Positions 36,831-48,870 of a DNA stretch of 64,000 nucleotides are shown here, piece by piece. The stretch is from Agapanthus africanus (lineage: Eukaryota > Streptophyta > Magnoliopsida > Asparagales > Amaryllidaceae). The number at the start of each line of letters is the position of its first letter. Position 1 is the stretch's first letter. The position numbers and the translations under genes are program-made. A model generated the notes under the pieces. It did not search any database, was not told where the DNA came from, and was given only the letters and a program-made list of their open reading frames with translations. Where the stretch lies: assembly GCA_030015575.1 (NCBI GenBank), contig JASDDO010000001.1:512859772-512923771 (forward strand), given 5' to 3'.

Positions 36831-38330
36831 CTGCACCTCACATTAATCGTTCATATAACATTAGTTGCATCCATTAAAGAAAATAAAACCATTGAATTAG
36901 TATTTAATAATATATACATAGCTGAGGGTTTATGTGGTGCATTGAAAGGTTATTTTACTCTTTCGATATATATAATTATACACTTTAGAAAATGTAGATA
37001 TATAACAAGCAATTAAGTACAGCGGAAATACATGTATCTACTCTAAAGATTTAGAATATACGTGATCCGATTGATTGGATTGTTTTCGCCCATATCACGT
37101 AGAAGATCCGATCTTTATCGCCTCCAAGCAATCGCCAGAAAGAAACCACAATTTAATAGAAAGCGAGAATCTCCCACTTAATCATCCCGCAAGCCCACCC
37201 AAAATAGAAGAGAATGAAAAAAGAGACGACGATACTTTAGTTTCTCTCTAGAAAAACTTTCTATGTATTATGCATCATATCTTTATCTCATATGTCTTAT
37301 ATATAAAACTCTAGCCTCACCTGTCCATAGCTCCCTGAGCCGGTTCTCTAAACCATTGATTCGCTAAATCAGTTGTCTTCCTGGGGATCTCCTCTTTCTC
37401 TTCCTCATTTATACATATACATATATATGTTGGTGCGGCGAGAATCGTTGAGAACCTGCAAGCGGATAGCCTTACAGCCAGATCCGTTAAGACCGACACA
37501 AGAATCTCCCTAGAAGAAAACAATATAAACCAAAATATATTAGGCTTGCGAAATCTCATACCCCAGATCCGATCAAACATGTCTGCTCAAGTAGCTTCGA
37601 TCCCTCTAAGAAACGTATTTGAATACCTAGGTGTACCTCTCGATTCACCGCACTCTTAAACTTCGCCACCACGGCGTCAATAAAAGTAAGCCATGCAATA
37701 CTATTAGGAGACATTCCAATCGATCTTCCTCCGAGTCTGAGTAATTAGGTTTGCTATTCACCCGCTTTTCTGACACAGACCTGTATGGCGTCAATATTGT
37801 CAGGAAACAGCAGCCAAAGTAGCAGACGCTCATAACATGCATAACCAGACAACCCAGTATCAGTAACAGTATAGATTGCCCGTCCTTCCATGAAGGAGGT
37901 CATCATAAGGGCTCACACAGTGAGGGATATGGGATCCATCCCTCTAACCTTCTTATGTGCACAATCTAAGCGCACGCCGTATGGCAACATGCTATGGTAA
38001 AAAATTCTTTCCCTGAGAGCGTACGCCATTAAAGTTATACCGTACAGACCCAAGTCCAATCACCATATGGCGGACTTGTCCGGCCATACCACCCTGCGAT
38101 ATGTCTAAGATCTCCCGACAAGCTCGCATCCCGTACGACGAGTCAGACCCCTAGTCTGGATATATATAAACAGGTAAAGTGGCCATGGAATAACAACTTT
38201 GATCACTCGGCCTATAGGACATGTCAACCTCATACTGACCCAGTTAGGAGGACTCTGTTAAGTGATCTTACTGTCGCCATACCCAGTATGCAATATCACA
38301 GTCACTGCTCTGAGCAAATGACATCTAGCA
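36104..38330. repeat. Segmental duplication, copy 1
   Basis: This holds the neprosin intron, the 36690-36830 exon and about 1.5 kb of further sequence that is LTR-like in style (an AGCGGAAATACATGTATC block at 37021, a TCAGACCCCTAGTCTGG block at about 38143). It is repeated in the same orientation at 41628-43263 and 53472-53957 with about 93 percent identity by eye. The left edge falls almost exactly at the acceptor of the last neprosin exon. The right edge is not defined, because copy 2 is cut by element G after the equivalent of about 38233. A (C)n run lies at about 36607-36619. Confidence 0.8.
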
Positions 38331-38930
38331 TTTAGTCTCATCTTCATATGCTTCTCAAGCATAAAGGGGATCTCTCGTGTAAGGGAAAATTCCTACCAGC
38401 TGACGTATCCTTATTAAATGTGTGCTCTGCACAGATCGTGTACCCCGTACACTTTGTGTACCCCATACACTTGTACTCCTCCATGTCTGAAATAGTCAAA
38501 CAAAATATAGAAATATCCATCCCATATAATAAAGAAAGAAAGTTATACACTATCAATATTAAAATATGCATCTATAAAGTCGCCACCGATAATAATAATG
38601 TCAAACATAAGAATAAGGTCTATCAAGCTATCTAGAATGCAATACGTCACCGGGGACGAAGCCCAAACGCACATATCGTTACTCAGCTATTTCCTTCGTC
38701 ATCGAATCCCCGATCGTCTGACTTGAAGGAAAAAACCTTTTAACTTAGACCACCTTCTCATGCCACTTACTTCTTGATGAAGTGTCGTTAAATCTCTAAG
38801 TGTTTCAACTTCCCATATATATGGGATTGTTTGATTATACTATCGTTGACCTGTTGTCACGATAAAGAGAAATCATATTTGACTTGCGTGATGTTTCCTC
38901 CCAATAATAAAATAGCAAGGCTCTGTTCAA
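38331..38930. other. Unassigned interval between duplication copy 1 and gypsy LTR region F
   Basis: Contains short open frames on both strands at 38344-38635 that overlap each other and match nothing I know. The left end of element F is somewhere in or just after this interval. Confidence 0.35.
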
Positions 38931-38942
38931 AATTTGAAAAGA

Positions 38943-39166
38943 AGCAGCGCCTCACGTGCCTTGCACGAGGGCGCCAGTACCGAGAGTTAAAAAACTCTGA
39001 AGTAGTGCCTCACGTGCCTTGCACGGGGCGCCAGCGTCCAAAAGTTAACACTCTGAGACAGAGCCTCAGGTGCCTTGCACGAGGGTGCCAGCGGCAGGAG
39101 TTAAAAAGTCTGAAGCAGCGCCTCACGTGCCTTGCATGAGGGCGCCGGCGCCAGAACTAAAAGTTC
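38943..39166. repeat. Tandem repeat of about 60 bp, four units, with CACGTG
   Basis: Four units each begin near GCCTCACGTGCCTTGCA and carry GGCGCCAG-like and GAGTTAAAAA-like blocks. The field gives rise to an open frame at 38831-39139 that is a by-product of the repeat. Confidence 0.82.
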
Positions 39167-39169
39167 CCT

Positions 39170-39720
39170 ATCATTGGATCAAAGATCCAACGGGGATAAT
39201 AAATCATCAAAATACAGAATTAAATTATGTTCAGGAAATATTCCTCAAATCTTTCTAAACGAGAAAGATTACTCTCTGTAAAACAGAGCACCGTTAGATT
39301 AAAAATTCAATGGTGACTAAAAATCACCAAGCTACAGAATGAGCTTCGTATGGGAAAATATTTCCCCAATCTCTCTAAACGAGAAAGATTACTCTCTGTA
39401 AAACAGAGCACTGTTGGATTAAAAAATCCAATGGTGATTAAAAATCACCAAGTACAGAATGAGCTCTGTATGGGAAAATATTTCCCCAATCTTTCTAAAC
39501 GAGAAAAATTACTCTCTGTAAAACAGAGCAATGTTGGATTAAAAAATCCAATGGTGATTAAAAATCACCAAAGTACAGAATAAACTCTATATGGGAAAAT
39601 ATTTCCCCAATCTTGTTAAAAACAAGAAAAATATTTTCTGTAAAACAGAAGTCCTTAGATTAAAGATCTAATGGTAGATAAAATCTACAAATCTCTCAAC
39701 GTGAGATTTTTTTAACTAAA
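39170..39720. repeat. Hairpin array: about 119-bp tandem repeat of consecutive perfect hairpins
   Basis: Units start near 39262, 39381, 39500 and 39622. A typical unit is made of six short stems one after another: AATCTTTCT/AGAAAGATT, CTCTGT/ACAGAG, TTGGATT/AATCCAA, TGGTGATT/AATCACCA, TACAGA/TCTGTA and GGGAAA/TTTCCC, mostly with 3-6 base loops. Edge units carry paired changes: TTGGATC/GATCCAA at 39174-39190, TTCTGT/ACAGAA at 39636-39650, TCTTGTT/AACAAGA at 39611-39627, GTAGAT/ATCTAC near 39674. It lies inside the LTR region of F. No protein-coding support. Confidence 0.85.
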
Positions 39721-40084
39721 TCAACAAATCTGTCTCCACTACATAAAGGACCCAAGACTTCAAGTCTGGCAGAGAGAGAGAGAGAGGAACCCCCCATAAA
39801 CTTCAAGTTCAAAAAACAGAAGAGCAAGCAAAAAAGAAAGATTTAAGAAAAAAGAAAGAAGAAGAAACCCTTCTTCGAGGTAAATAAAAATAATAGAGAT
39901 CCAAGCATCTCATCTGCATATCCAAGGGTTTAACCCTCATAAGAATATAGTTCTTTCCCGTGGATCTGAGATCCATGAGACAAGTCTTCCACAAATGAGA
40001 ATTTAATTCTATTGGGGATGAATTTGTTCTTGGGGATCGAAGATCCAGGGAAGAACAGTGAATCGAACTCTTCAAAAAGATGCA

Positions 40085-40480
40085 CAAAGAAAGAAACAGG
40101 GCCAAGCGCCTCACGTGCCCCTCACGTGGGCGCTGCTCAAATAAAGAGTGTTTAGCACTCAACGGTTGGCGCTCAGTGCCAAGCTCCTTACGCGCCCATC
40201 ACATGGGCGCTTCTCAAATAAAAAGTGTTCTGCACTCAATTGTTGGCGTTCAGTGCCAAGCGCCTCACGTGCCCCTCACGTGAGCGCTCTTTAACATAAA
40301 GTGCTCTGCACTCATCAAATAAAGCCCAACGCTATAAAGAGTGTTCAACACCCTATAAAAAAACAAAAAATGGAAAAGTAAAGTAAAGTGTAAGTATCAG
40401 AACCCACATAAATGCTCAGCATTATTTGCACAGAAAAAGGACGGGGCGCCCAAGTAAGTGTTTAACACTTTATTCAAAAA
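40085..40480. repeat. CACGTG and GAGTG...CACTC hairpin repeats in F
   Basis: Repeats of GCGCCTCACGTGCC-type and of a small stem with changing loop: GAGTG-TTTAG-CACTC near 40147, AGTG-TTCTG-CACT near 40225, AGTG-CTCTG-CACT near 40300, AAGTG-TTTAA-CACTT near 40457. Unit spacing is about 80 bp. The open frame at 40080-40283 is a by-product. Confidence 0.78.
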
Positions 40481-41336
40481 ATAGAATGACTAGGCTGAGC
40501 CCAAATTAGTCCAAACTCCTCAACCGAGCTCATGTGCTCTTATTTTCCAGAGTGGTCCTAGTCCCAAACAAGACTACCAAGTTTCTGACGAATATTCATT
40601 GGTTTTAGGGTACATCTCCCCACACTTCAGATATACGTCGTTGTAATTCTTCAACGTCTTCAGAGAGTTGGCAGGTCCCGACAACCAACAATTCTATGGA
40701 CCGCAACGTCCTTAAACTAACTACGGATCGCGACACCCTTAAACTAACTACAGACTGTGACGTCCTTAAATTAAAGCAATAGAGCTCAAATGCTCTCTTG
40801 TTGGGTCTGAATGATCCTAAAATCCTGTTGAGTAGATCTTAATCTAAAATTAGAACAATGTATCCTCAATAACAATTTAAGTTGATCTTAATCTCAAACT
40901 AGATTAACGATCCTTAAATCAACCCAAACCTAAATCTAAGAATATACGGATTTGAACTAATTCACGCTCTACGGACGACCGTATAAATTAGTCTCCGTAT
41001 ACATTCTACGGGCAACCAAAAATAAAATAAATACACACAACATGAAGTGACCTTCTGGAGCAGGAGAAACTGGTTATCGCTGCGCGGTAACATAATTAAC
41101 TGCAGGGGTTTGCGCCTGCAGAGAAGAGCGGGCCCATAATCAAAAACCCCTCGCAAATGAGGGGGAATCTGACGAAGTCTGCTACAATGGCCGCATCCGT
41201 CCAAACCTCCGACACACGGTGCCATAAATCAACTTGGCATTTTCGGAGAGGTGAACGGATAAACCCAAATAGCATATTCCCCCAAAATTTAGGCCAGACG
41301 TCCTAACGTCCCAGTCGCGTCTTTTGGCGGTAAACA

Positions 41337-41356
41337 GATTCCGGCACGCCTGGTGG
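41337..41356 (+). other. Gypsy post-LTR site of element F
   Basis: GATTCCGGCACGCCTGGTGG directly after an LTR-like CA end. The same site, with a few differences, follows G's LTR at 55358. This conserved block at the start of the interior is where the tRNA primer site of TAT-lineage gypsy elements is expected; I did not assign the tRNA. Confidence 0.6.
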
Positions 41357-41627
41357 GACCTTTTCCTCTTTCCACTCCACACTTCGTGTGTCGTGTTCGC
41401 GAACGAATCGCGGTTTAATATGGTTGCCCCTGAATTCAAGATACTAAGATTTGGTGTCTTGCTCCTACGCAGAAGAAAATATGAAATCGACGGCTTCCAA
41501 CTGCACCAATTGCAACGTTTAAAAAGGTTGCAATTACTTAGTCGTAATCTTCACTACTTTGTAATCTTATATTTCATTTGGTTAAATTTCACATAAATGC
41601 CTTTTACTATTGACATTTTTCAGATAA

Positions 41628-43263
41628 ATATGTTAAGCTTCATTAATTACAGATAAATACCATTAACTATTGGTTTATCGTATAGGCCATTGATGACTTT
41701 AACGGATCTTGACATTTTGCCATAATCCTCTACCTATTGTCTGTTTTAAATTGAAGAAATATTAAAGGTCCGGAGACACAGAAATAAGGATAAAATACTA
41801 AATTCCTTTAACGGCCCCTTGGTGCTATGTAGAAAATCAATAGATAAAATCTATTTACCTGTGATTTCTAAAGTTAAAGTATGTATTTGAAAACCATTAA
41901 TAGGTAAGGGTATGCATGATACGTTCTTAAATAAAAGATTTGTATCAAGTTACATAGATTAATTCAATTCCTTGCACATTTCAATAACTACGTGCATCAG
42001 CAAGCCTGCTATCCTAGGCAATTAGGCTTAGTTCAGTTGGTATACTAATTTCCATTTTAACGTGAAAGGTCGCAGGTTCCTTTCGGTTTTTATTTCAAAC
42101 ACCCTCCCCACCCCCACCCCCCGCCCCCGTGCCCACCAGCAAAAAAAAGCACCATACTAGTACATAATTAATCAAACATTTAACAGAAAGAAAATCTTAC
42201 GCATCCTATCATAAAATTGAGAGAAGCATGGGCACCATCCGGAACCGAAATAGGGTTGATTTTGTAGCCAGGTGCTATCTAACTATTAGTTTGGATGAAA
42301 CCACAACGAAGGTTAAGGCAGCCTGAACTGCCTGAATCTATCTGCACCTCACATTAATCGTTTATATAAAATTAGTTGCATCCATTAAAGAAAATAAAAT
42401 CATTGAATTAGTATTTAATAATATATACATAACTGAGGGTTTATGTGGGGCATTGAAAGGTTATTTTACTCTTTTGATATATATAACCGAACACTTTAGA
42501 TAATGTAGATATATAACAAGCAATCAAGTATAGCGGAAATACATGTATCTACTCTAAAAGTTTAGGATATACGTGATCCGATTGATTGGATCGTTTTTTA
42601 CCCATGTCACGTAGAAGATCTGATTTTTATCGTCTCCAAGCAATGGCCGGAAGGAAACCACACTTTAGTAGAAAGCGAGAATCTAGCAATTAATCATCCC
42701 GCAAGCCAACCCAAAATAGAAAAGGATGAAAAAATAGACGATGATACTTTAGTTTCTCTCTAGAAAAACTTTCTATGTATTATGCATCATATCTTTATCA
42801 CATATGTCTCATATATGAAACTCTAGCCTCAACTGTCCATAGCTCCCTGATCCGGTTCTTTGAACCATTGATTCGCTGAATCAATTGTTTTCGTGAGAAT
42901 CTCATCTTTCTCTTCCTCATTTATACATATACATATATATGTTGGTGCGGTAGGACCGTTGAGAACCTGCAAGCGGGTAGCCTTGCAGCCAGATCCGTTA
43001 AGACCGACACAAGAATCTCCCTAAAAGAAAACAATATAAACCAAAATATATTAGGCTTGCGAAATCTCATACCCCAGATCTGATCAAGCATGTATGCTCA
43101 AGTAGCTTCGATCCCTCTCAGAAACGTACTTGAATATCTAGGTGTACCTCTCGATTCACCGCACTCTTAAATTTCACTACCATGGCGTCAATAAAAGTTG
43201 GCCATGCGATACTATTAGGAGACATTCCAATCGATCTTCCTCCGACTCTGACTAATTAGGTTT
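41628..43263. repeat. Segmental duplication, copy 2, first part
   Basis: Matches 36104-37745 in order and orientation. It lacks the terminal neprosin exon. It ends with ggttt (43259-43263), the left target-site copy of element E, and resumes at 53467. Directly left of it, at about 41580-41630, short AAATA/GCCTTTTACTATTG-type strings resemble the duplicated edge itself. Confidence 0.82.
42201..42341 (-). pseudogene. Neprosin exon copy (pseudogene)
   Basis: 141 bp, the same length as the exon at 36690-36830, with acceptor and donor sites still present. An in-frame TAG interrupts it where the first copy has a glutamine codon (in NSQIAL), and the conserved last arginines are changed. The terminal exon that should follow is missing from this copy. 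It is therefore a non-functional duplicate of part of a host gene. Confidence 0.8.
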
Positions 43264-45494
43264 TGTAAGTGCACGGCGGCGCCCCGGCCGTCAATCCGAC
43301 GCCGGAATGCGGAAGCGGTGAATAACTTTAAATTTTGCGGACTTTGCAAACCGGCACCACCGCGCACTTTAACCGGATCGAACCACTAATTAGTCTAAGC
43401 TACTAACAAGAAAGGGAATAGAGATATACCGACGATCCAAGTCCTCCGGTCTTCTCGTCATGCTCCCGATCTCCTGCGGAAAAGTCCCGTCTCCTCCTCG
43501 TCGCCGGAAGTGCACCACAGCGCCTTCTTCGTTTACGGGCTCCCACCTCAATGCCGAGGCAACTCGGGCACGAAGCCGGCTACTCGACGTGCCCAAGATT
43601 CGTTGTAGAATATGTAGTGAGCTTGTGTCTCTTTTTGGGATTGTGGAGTTGCCTTTTGTGGAGGAAGAAGAACTTTTTGAGAGAGATGAGGAAAAATGTA
43701 TCATGCAAAGAATGAGAATGACATTTTTCTCACAACCAAAAGAAAAACCCCACCCCCTCACAAGTGGCCGGCCATCCTCTCTTGGTGGTAGGTGGGAATG
43801 GAGTGAAGTCCAATCAAAGACAAAGGAGTGGGTGAGCTATCATGCAAGGAAGAATAATGAGTGATGATCAAAAAAATATCATCACAAACAAAAGCAAACA
43901 CTCCAAAGCAACCATGATGACTCCAAATAAAGTCAAGCCATGATGGAGAAGTCAAGAAGTCAATGAGAGGCTATCATGATACAACAATAAGCAAAGAACC
44001 CCTCCACAAACACTTATTTGCAACAATGCAAATAAGCCCTCCTCCACCAATCTTCGGCCAATGAACGATACAAAGGAAAATTGGCCGAAACGGAAAACAA
44101 ACTGGCAACTCCAAAAACTGGTCCTGTAATAAATTACAGGAAAACCCCGATACTGTGCATACACACCCGCATTTATATTTCGACCGAAATACAAATGCAA
44201 TGAGACAAAATCTCCACTGTACTATACTAGAATCCGGCTTATACCAAAACCGGCTAGTGATATCTGTTCGATCCTGATCCGTGCAATACCGCACGTATCT
44301 GATCGAACCCTGCCATATTACCATACGGCCTATAGTACAAACTGTCCGATCCTGATCCGTGCAATACCGCACGTATCTGATCGGACCTTGCCATATCTCC
44401 ATACGGCCTCTACAACCTTTCGCCCGAAAGCTGAGTAACTGAATGTGGGGGACTCTAAAGACTCGTCAACACCATGGTTGTGGATTTAACCACTAGCACG
44501 TCAGAGGTATAAGCCAATACGTAACGGGCCACCAGGTACTGACTAAAAAGGATGTCTGTGAGCGAACTCAGCCTGACAACCCTACTGAGCCTGTCAGTGA
44601 CAATATCCGTGCAGTCCGGTCCGTTCGTCTATGAGTATCGCATGGCGGGCCTAGGGGGTTGGTAAAAGTCAGACCCCCAAAAGCGGTACAAGTCGTGTCG
44701 GAGTGTAGCCCAGAACACCCTGAGATACCACTGGAATACCTACCAGTAAATCTCCTTGCCTTGGCCAAGGACTTCGTGTAATGGCTCTCCTAGACACAGC
44801 ACGACCTCACCCCCAATACCGAGAGAGACGAACCCCTGAAGATACGCTCACTGCCTCCATGTGGCTCGGGACTGTACCCAACTAAAACCTGTTTGCACGA
44901 CTCCTTTGAGCCGTAGTAGGGTAGTAATCAAAGTACAGTGGGAACTCACACGAGACAAATGACGATCCCCAGGTCGATGAACTAACCTGCACACATGTCA
45001 CCAGGGAACTGCCATCTGACGTCTGGTATATGACCAACTAGCATGTTCCCGGCGAGTCCTGTCCGGTGTATTCATAACCCAATGAGCACCTGTATACATC
45101 TTAGGTGATCCAACTGACACCAGTGGCTTGTGAGACCGGCCACCGCCCCTCGTCGGGGTCTCGACTGTATACACTAGTCTACTAATGGAGTATCGATGCC
45201 CGGTCTCGAAACTCCCACGACTAGGGACCTTTTAAGGATATGCTTGTAGACCCCCAGCTCCCACTTATATGATCGCCCTCATACTGCTGGTGGTCAAGCA
45301 AGAATCCTAGGGGCTCTATCAACGTGTAATAGCGACGTGTCAGGTCACCTAAAGCAGTACACGATGATAAAGGTAAACCAGATAGCATACTATCATCTCG
45401 AGTAAGACTGTCCTACCGGGATAGGTCCTCCCTCAAACATTACAATCACGTACCTGTGACCTAATAATTGACTCTGAGGGCACTATCTCCAACA
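43264..45494 (-). repeat. Element E 3' LTR (left copy)
   Basis: 2231 bp. The half nearest 43264 differs from the A/B LTR. It contains a 72-bp tandem duplication (about 44264-44408), each unit carrying the inverted pair GATCCTGATCCGTGC / GCACGTATCTGATC. Frames at 43460-43864, 43390-43761 and 43974-44402 overlap on opposite strands, recur unchanged in the other LTR only because the LTRs are new, and show no known domain. Confidence 0.93.
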
Positions 45495-45511
45495 ATCTCC
45501 CACTTGCACTC
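45495..45511 (-). other. Polypurine tract of element E
   Basis: Minus-strand GAGTGCAAGTGGGAGAT touching the LTR, identical in its core to those of B and D. This is the second-strand priming site, still intact in this young copy. Confidence 0.8.
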
Positions 45512-47110
45512 AAGGCTAATTATTGCGATGTCGCATACTCACAGCCCGTGTGATACCGAACATCCAACTCCTCTACTAGTCAGTCTCACAAAGCTCGTTT
45601 GCGGAACTATTGCGTTCGAGGAATAGCCTCAGTGAGTGGATCCGCTTAGTAGTTTCTTTCTATGTCTCTCTATATCTCAAGTTCGCGGAGAAACCCATCT
45701 CCCGAAATGAGCAATACCTGTCTTAGAATGTGTCTGGATGTCTGATGGGACATAGCTCATAAATGAACTCCAAATCCAAACTTCTTAGACTGTATCGTCA
45801 ACTGAACTTAATCAGTATCCTGCGCGCCATGCCTCCCTCAGTATTGCCTTGGACCACCTGTCCAAAATACTGCCCCTCATCAGAAGGAAAACTATAACTC
45901 TGACAACCTCCTTGTCGTCCATGTCACCTTGGAAGCCTGGAATGATAACTGTCTCCTGAATGAGGCTGTCGTTATCATATCCCTAGAACATCCACTTATG
46001 TTCTAAAACTGCTTCCGACTGTTTCTCCAGGATTGGATTAATGTCAACTTATTGTATCTAGTGCAAGAACAACATCTGGTGTGGTACTTGACATCTCACG
46101 ATTGACTCAATTGCCTGAGCAAGTGATCTGCCAATCATGTCCGTCCCTCTCCCCTTTAGTCTGTAAGACACCTTTGGAGAGGGTGACTCCATTACCTGTA
46201 GGTACACTACCGTGCCAGGAGTCGTCCATCCTAAATACTCTTAGAATGCTGTCAAGTACCCTGATTGGGAAACCACCCAAATCTAGATCTGAAAACATAG
46301 ATCTAGTAACCAGTATGTCTGATATAAAATCCATTTCCTTTGTGGAGAAACAACTGTGTGACGACCAAAGTATAACCGATCGTAGTGTAGGAGTTTCTTT
46401 TCCTACTCTGTGTATATCATCCAAATACCAGGATATCACACCCTACTACCTTTTCAACAGATCCATCCCCTATTCTGATGAAGTCAAACCCATGACTGTC
46501 ACGTCAGAAATAGATGATCTATCTCCGCTACATCTGCTCTAGTCTATAAATAGACATAAGCAACCTGTCCACCAATGCTTCCGCTGCTCCCACTGACTAC
46601 GACAACCCTCTGGCAGAGTCATATAGACGTACACTTCTAAAACTAGTTTAGAACGACGCTATACTCATCCTCCCGCCGGGTCTCGTAGCCTGGAACAAAA
46701 GCAATGGTAATTGTGGGTAAACAAGAACTTCCCTGTCACCGTCCTTGAGGCTACCGTAGTGCCTCTCGGGTGCCTGAAGTTACCCACCTTATCTGCAGAG
46801 TGGCCAATGGAATGTCAATCCAGATTGAATCTTTAGGTTCCTTATCAAATCTTCAGTAATCGTTTGTGGTTCTGGAATCACTTCCAGTTCTACCATACTC
46901 CCACTACTGTTTTCTGAAAAAAATCGATTTTTAATAAAACTGTGGCGAGTCTAGAACAATATCGCTATTGTTCATCCAGATGGTAGAAAGTCAACCCTCG
47001 TCATAGCCTGGGTCAACCCACAAACAGCCATTACAGAAACGTGCCTTGAGTTGTCCAGTGTCTGGTTTTAATCATAAACCGGATAACTCCCCGTACCTTA
47101 ACATCGTTAA
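45512..47110 (-). pseudogene. Decayed pol-like stretch of element E
   Basis: Colinear on the minus strand with 9440-11040 of A and with D's pol. Blocks equivalent to A's AATGGACGACTCCTGG and GATCCACTCACTGAGGC are present. The open frame 46081-46542 lies on the opposite strand and is a shadow. Non-coding despite the element's youth. Confidence 0.75.
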
Positions 47111-48100
47111 GATACGAACTGTTCTATATCCCATATAGGACCAGAGGCACTGATTTGATTGAACCAGATCCAAATCATGCAGCTGTCTCCAGCGCATGTC
47201 AACTAAATGGAAGGAGGCCGATCAGCGTTACTCAACTCAGGAATACTTCCAATTATGAGTAACCTGAAAGAGAAGCAAGATCTCTTTATCATTACTATCA
47301 ACTGAATACCATACACAAGTATCTACATCTTCGATCTCTTTGAAGAATCTCGATAATTGCTATACCTGGTTCTCTACTCTATTCAAATACCTATAACTTC
47401 TCCAAATTCGGACCCTGTGTTTCCACGAAACACCTGTCTAAAAACTAGAGAAGTCATAAGTAAACCGAATATAGTACGAGGACCAACCCCTCTGTCCTGA
47501 TGGACCCTGGACATCATACAATACTCTGTACAAGTCCCTTGAGTCTGAAAACTCATTCACTGTGTGTCGTAGGTTGAAAACTGTACTTATGGTTAAGAAG
47601 AATTACACCGCTGTTTAATGCTCCTTACCTAACCATCCACTGATATAGGTAAATGTCGTAGACATAATTTCAGAAAGGTATATCTCACTCTATGAAAATA
47701 GACGTACAGATATATCAATTTAAAATTGGTGCATAACAGCGGATATTCAAAACCAAATACTTGCCGTCCGGCAAATAACCCAGGTGACTTCCTCAAATAT
47801 CACCGATTACAACGAATCCCGATATAATGAGGACAATCACCTAATTCCCAATAGCTTACTCCCACTCATCATCTGTAAAACCATACAGATGTGAGAATCG
47901 TACCTGGTAAATACATACCCTGGAGTAAGTATCTAATCGGGAAATCAGTTTTTCTTTAACATTACACAGTGAAACTGAAACATTGAAATGTTCCGATGGG
48001 GTATTTTGGTATTCCTAGTAATGCCTCTTCCAGATTCACGACTGTAACCGTATAGTTCTTTGCCACCTCTCCAAATCCCTTCATATGTCTTTAGTCTTTA
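47111..48100 (-). other. Unassigned internal region of element E
   Basis: Colinear with 8471-9440 of A. No open frame of note. Confidence 0.55.
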
Positions 48101-48104
48101 CCTT

Positions 48105-48870
48105 CTGCACACCCTTTTAGGCCAAATGGTTTTCTTCCTTCCCTACCGTTCGGCACCAGCCTATGGTTTGGAAGAAGACTATCCAATAAGCATAATGGGT
48201 GTACTGTCCCAATCCTAGGAACACTCGCAATGAGAGAGGGTGAAGATAAAAGACAACCGAATAAACCTTATTCCTATTTCTCCTGAACCAGAATCCATCC
48301 CCGAACTGGAACAAGTTCCATTCGAGTTCGTATATAACCATACGATGGAGTATCCAAAAAAAAACTGTGGATCTTCGTAGTGATACGGAGTGTCCTGGAG
48401 AAATACAAAGGTGATGTGGGAGTGGTAACGAAATATTTGGTTTGGTCGTGAATATCTGTTGCAATTTACTTTGCCCTCTTACTAATCCCTTACTTTGTCT
48501 GAACTTAATACCTTCTGCACACCATCGTTATGCTAATTGGTTTTCTTCATTCCCTACCGGTCGGCACCAGCCTAAGGTTTGGAAGAAGACAATCCAATTT
48601 GCGTAATAGGTGTACTACCCCTAAACCAAGGAGTACTCGAAACCTGAGAGAGGGTAAAAGGAAAAGACAACTGAATAATCCTATCCGTTTTCTCCAGAAC
48701 CGGAAACCATCCTCGAATAAATTCTTTCGAGTTCGTATCTAACCATACGATGGTTTTGTCCAATGGAAGTGGACGTTCGTAGTAAAACGGGGTGTCCTGG
48801 AGAAAAGGGTAAAAGTAGGAGTGGCAATGAGGTTTGCAACTCAGACAATCCAACAGCCAGTGTTTAAGAA
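48105..48870 (-). repeat. Tandem module (two units) in element E
   Basis: Units at about 48110-48470 and 48505-48870, matching those of A and B. The minus-strand frame 48117-48464 (115 codons) runs through one unit; the other unit does not keep it. Confidence 0.75.

Larger units (their letters stand above)
38931..41520 (+). mobile_element. Element F: gypsy (TAT-like) LTR region with leader start
   Basis: A plus-strand gypsy LTR remnant. Its right edge is marked by GTAAACA at about 41330-41336 followed by GATTCCGGCACGCCTGGTGG, close to the GATTCTGGCACGCCCGGTGG that follows element G's LTR. The piece after it (to about 41520) is a leader and then stops matching, so no coding part is left. The LTR region contains three repeat fields and many short perfect hairpins. 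The left end is undefined. Part of it (40550-41336) occurs inverted at 63207-64000. It lies between the two copies of the neprosin duplication. Confidence 0.6.

Noticed and set aside
43390-44402. Identical open frames in two places (43390-44402 and 51362-52374), up to 142 codons
   Set aside because: They lie in E's two LTRs. Their identity reflects the young age of the insertion, frames overlap on opposite strands, and no domain is recognisable.
46081-46542. 153-codon plus-strand frame
   Set aside because: Antisense to the decayed pol-like stretch of E; colinear regions in A and B do not keep it.
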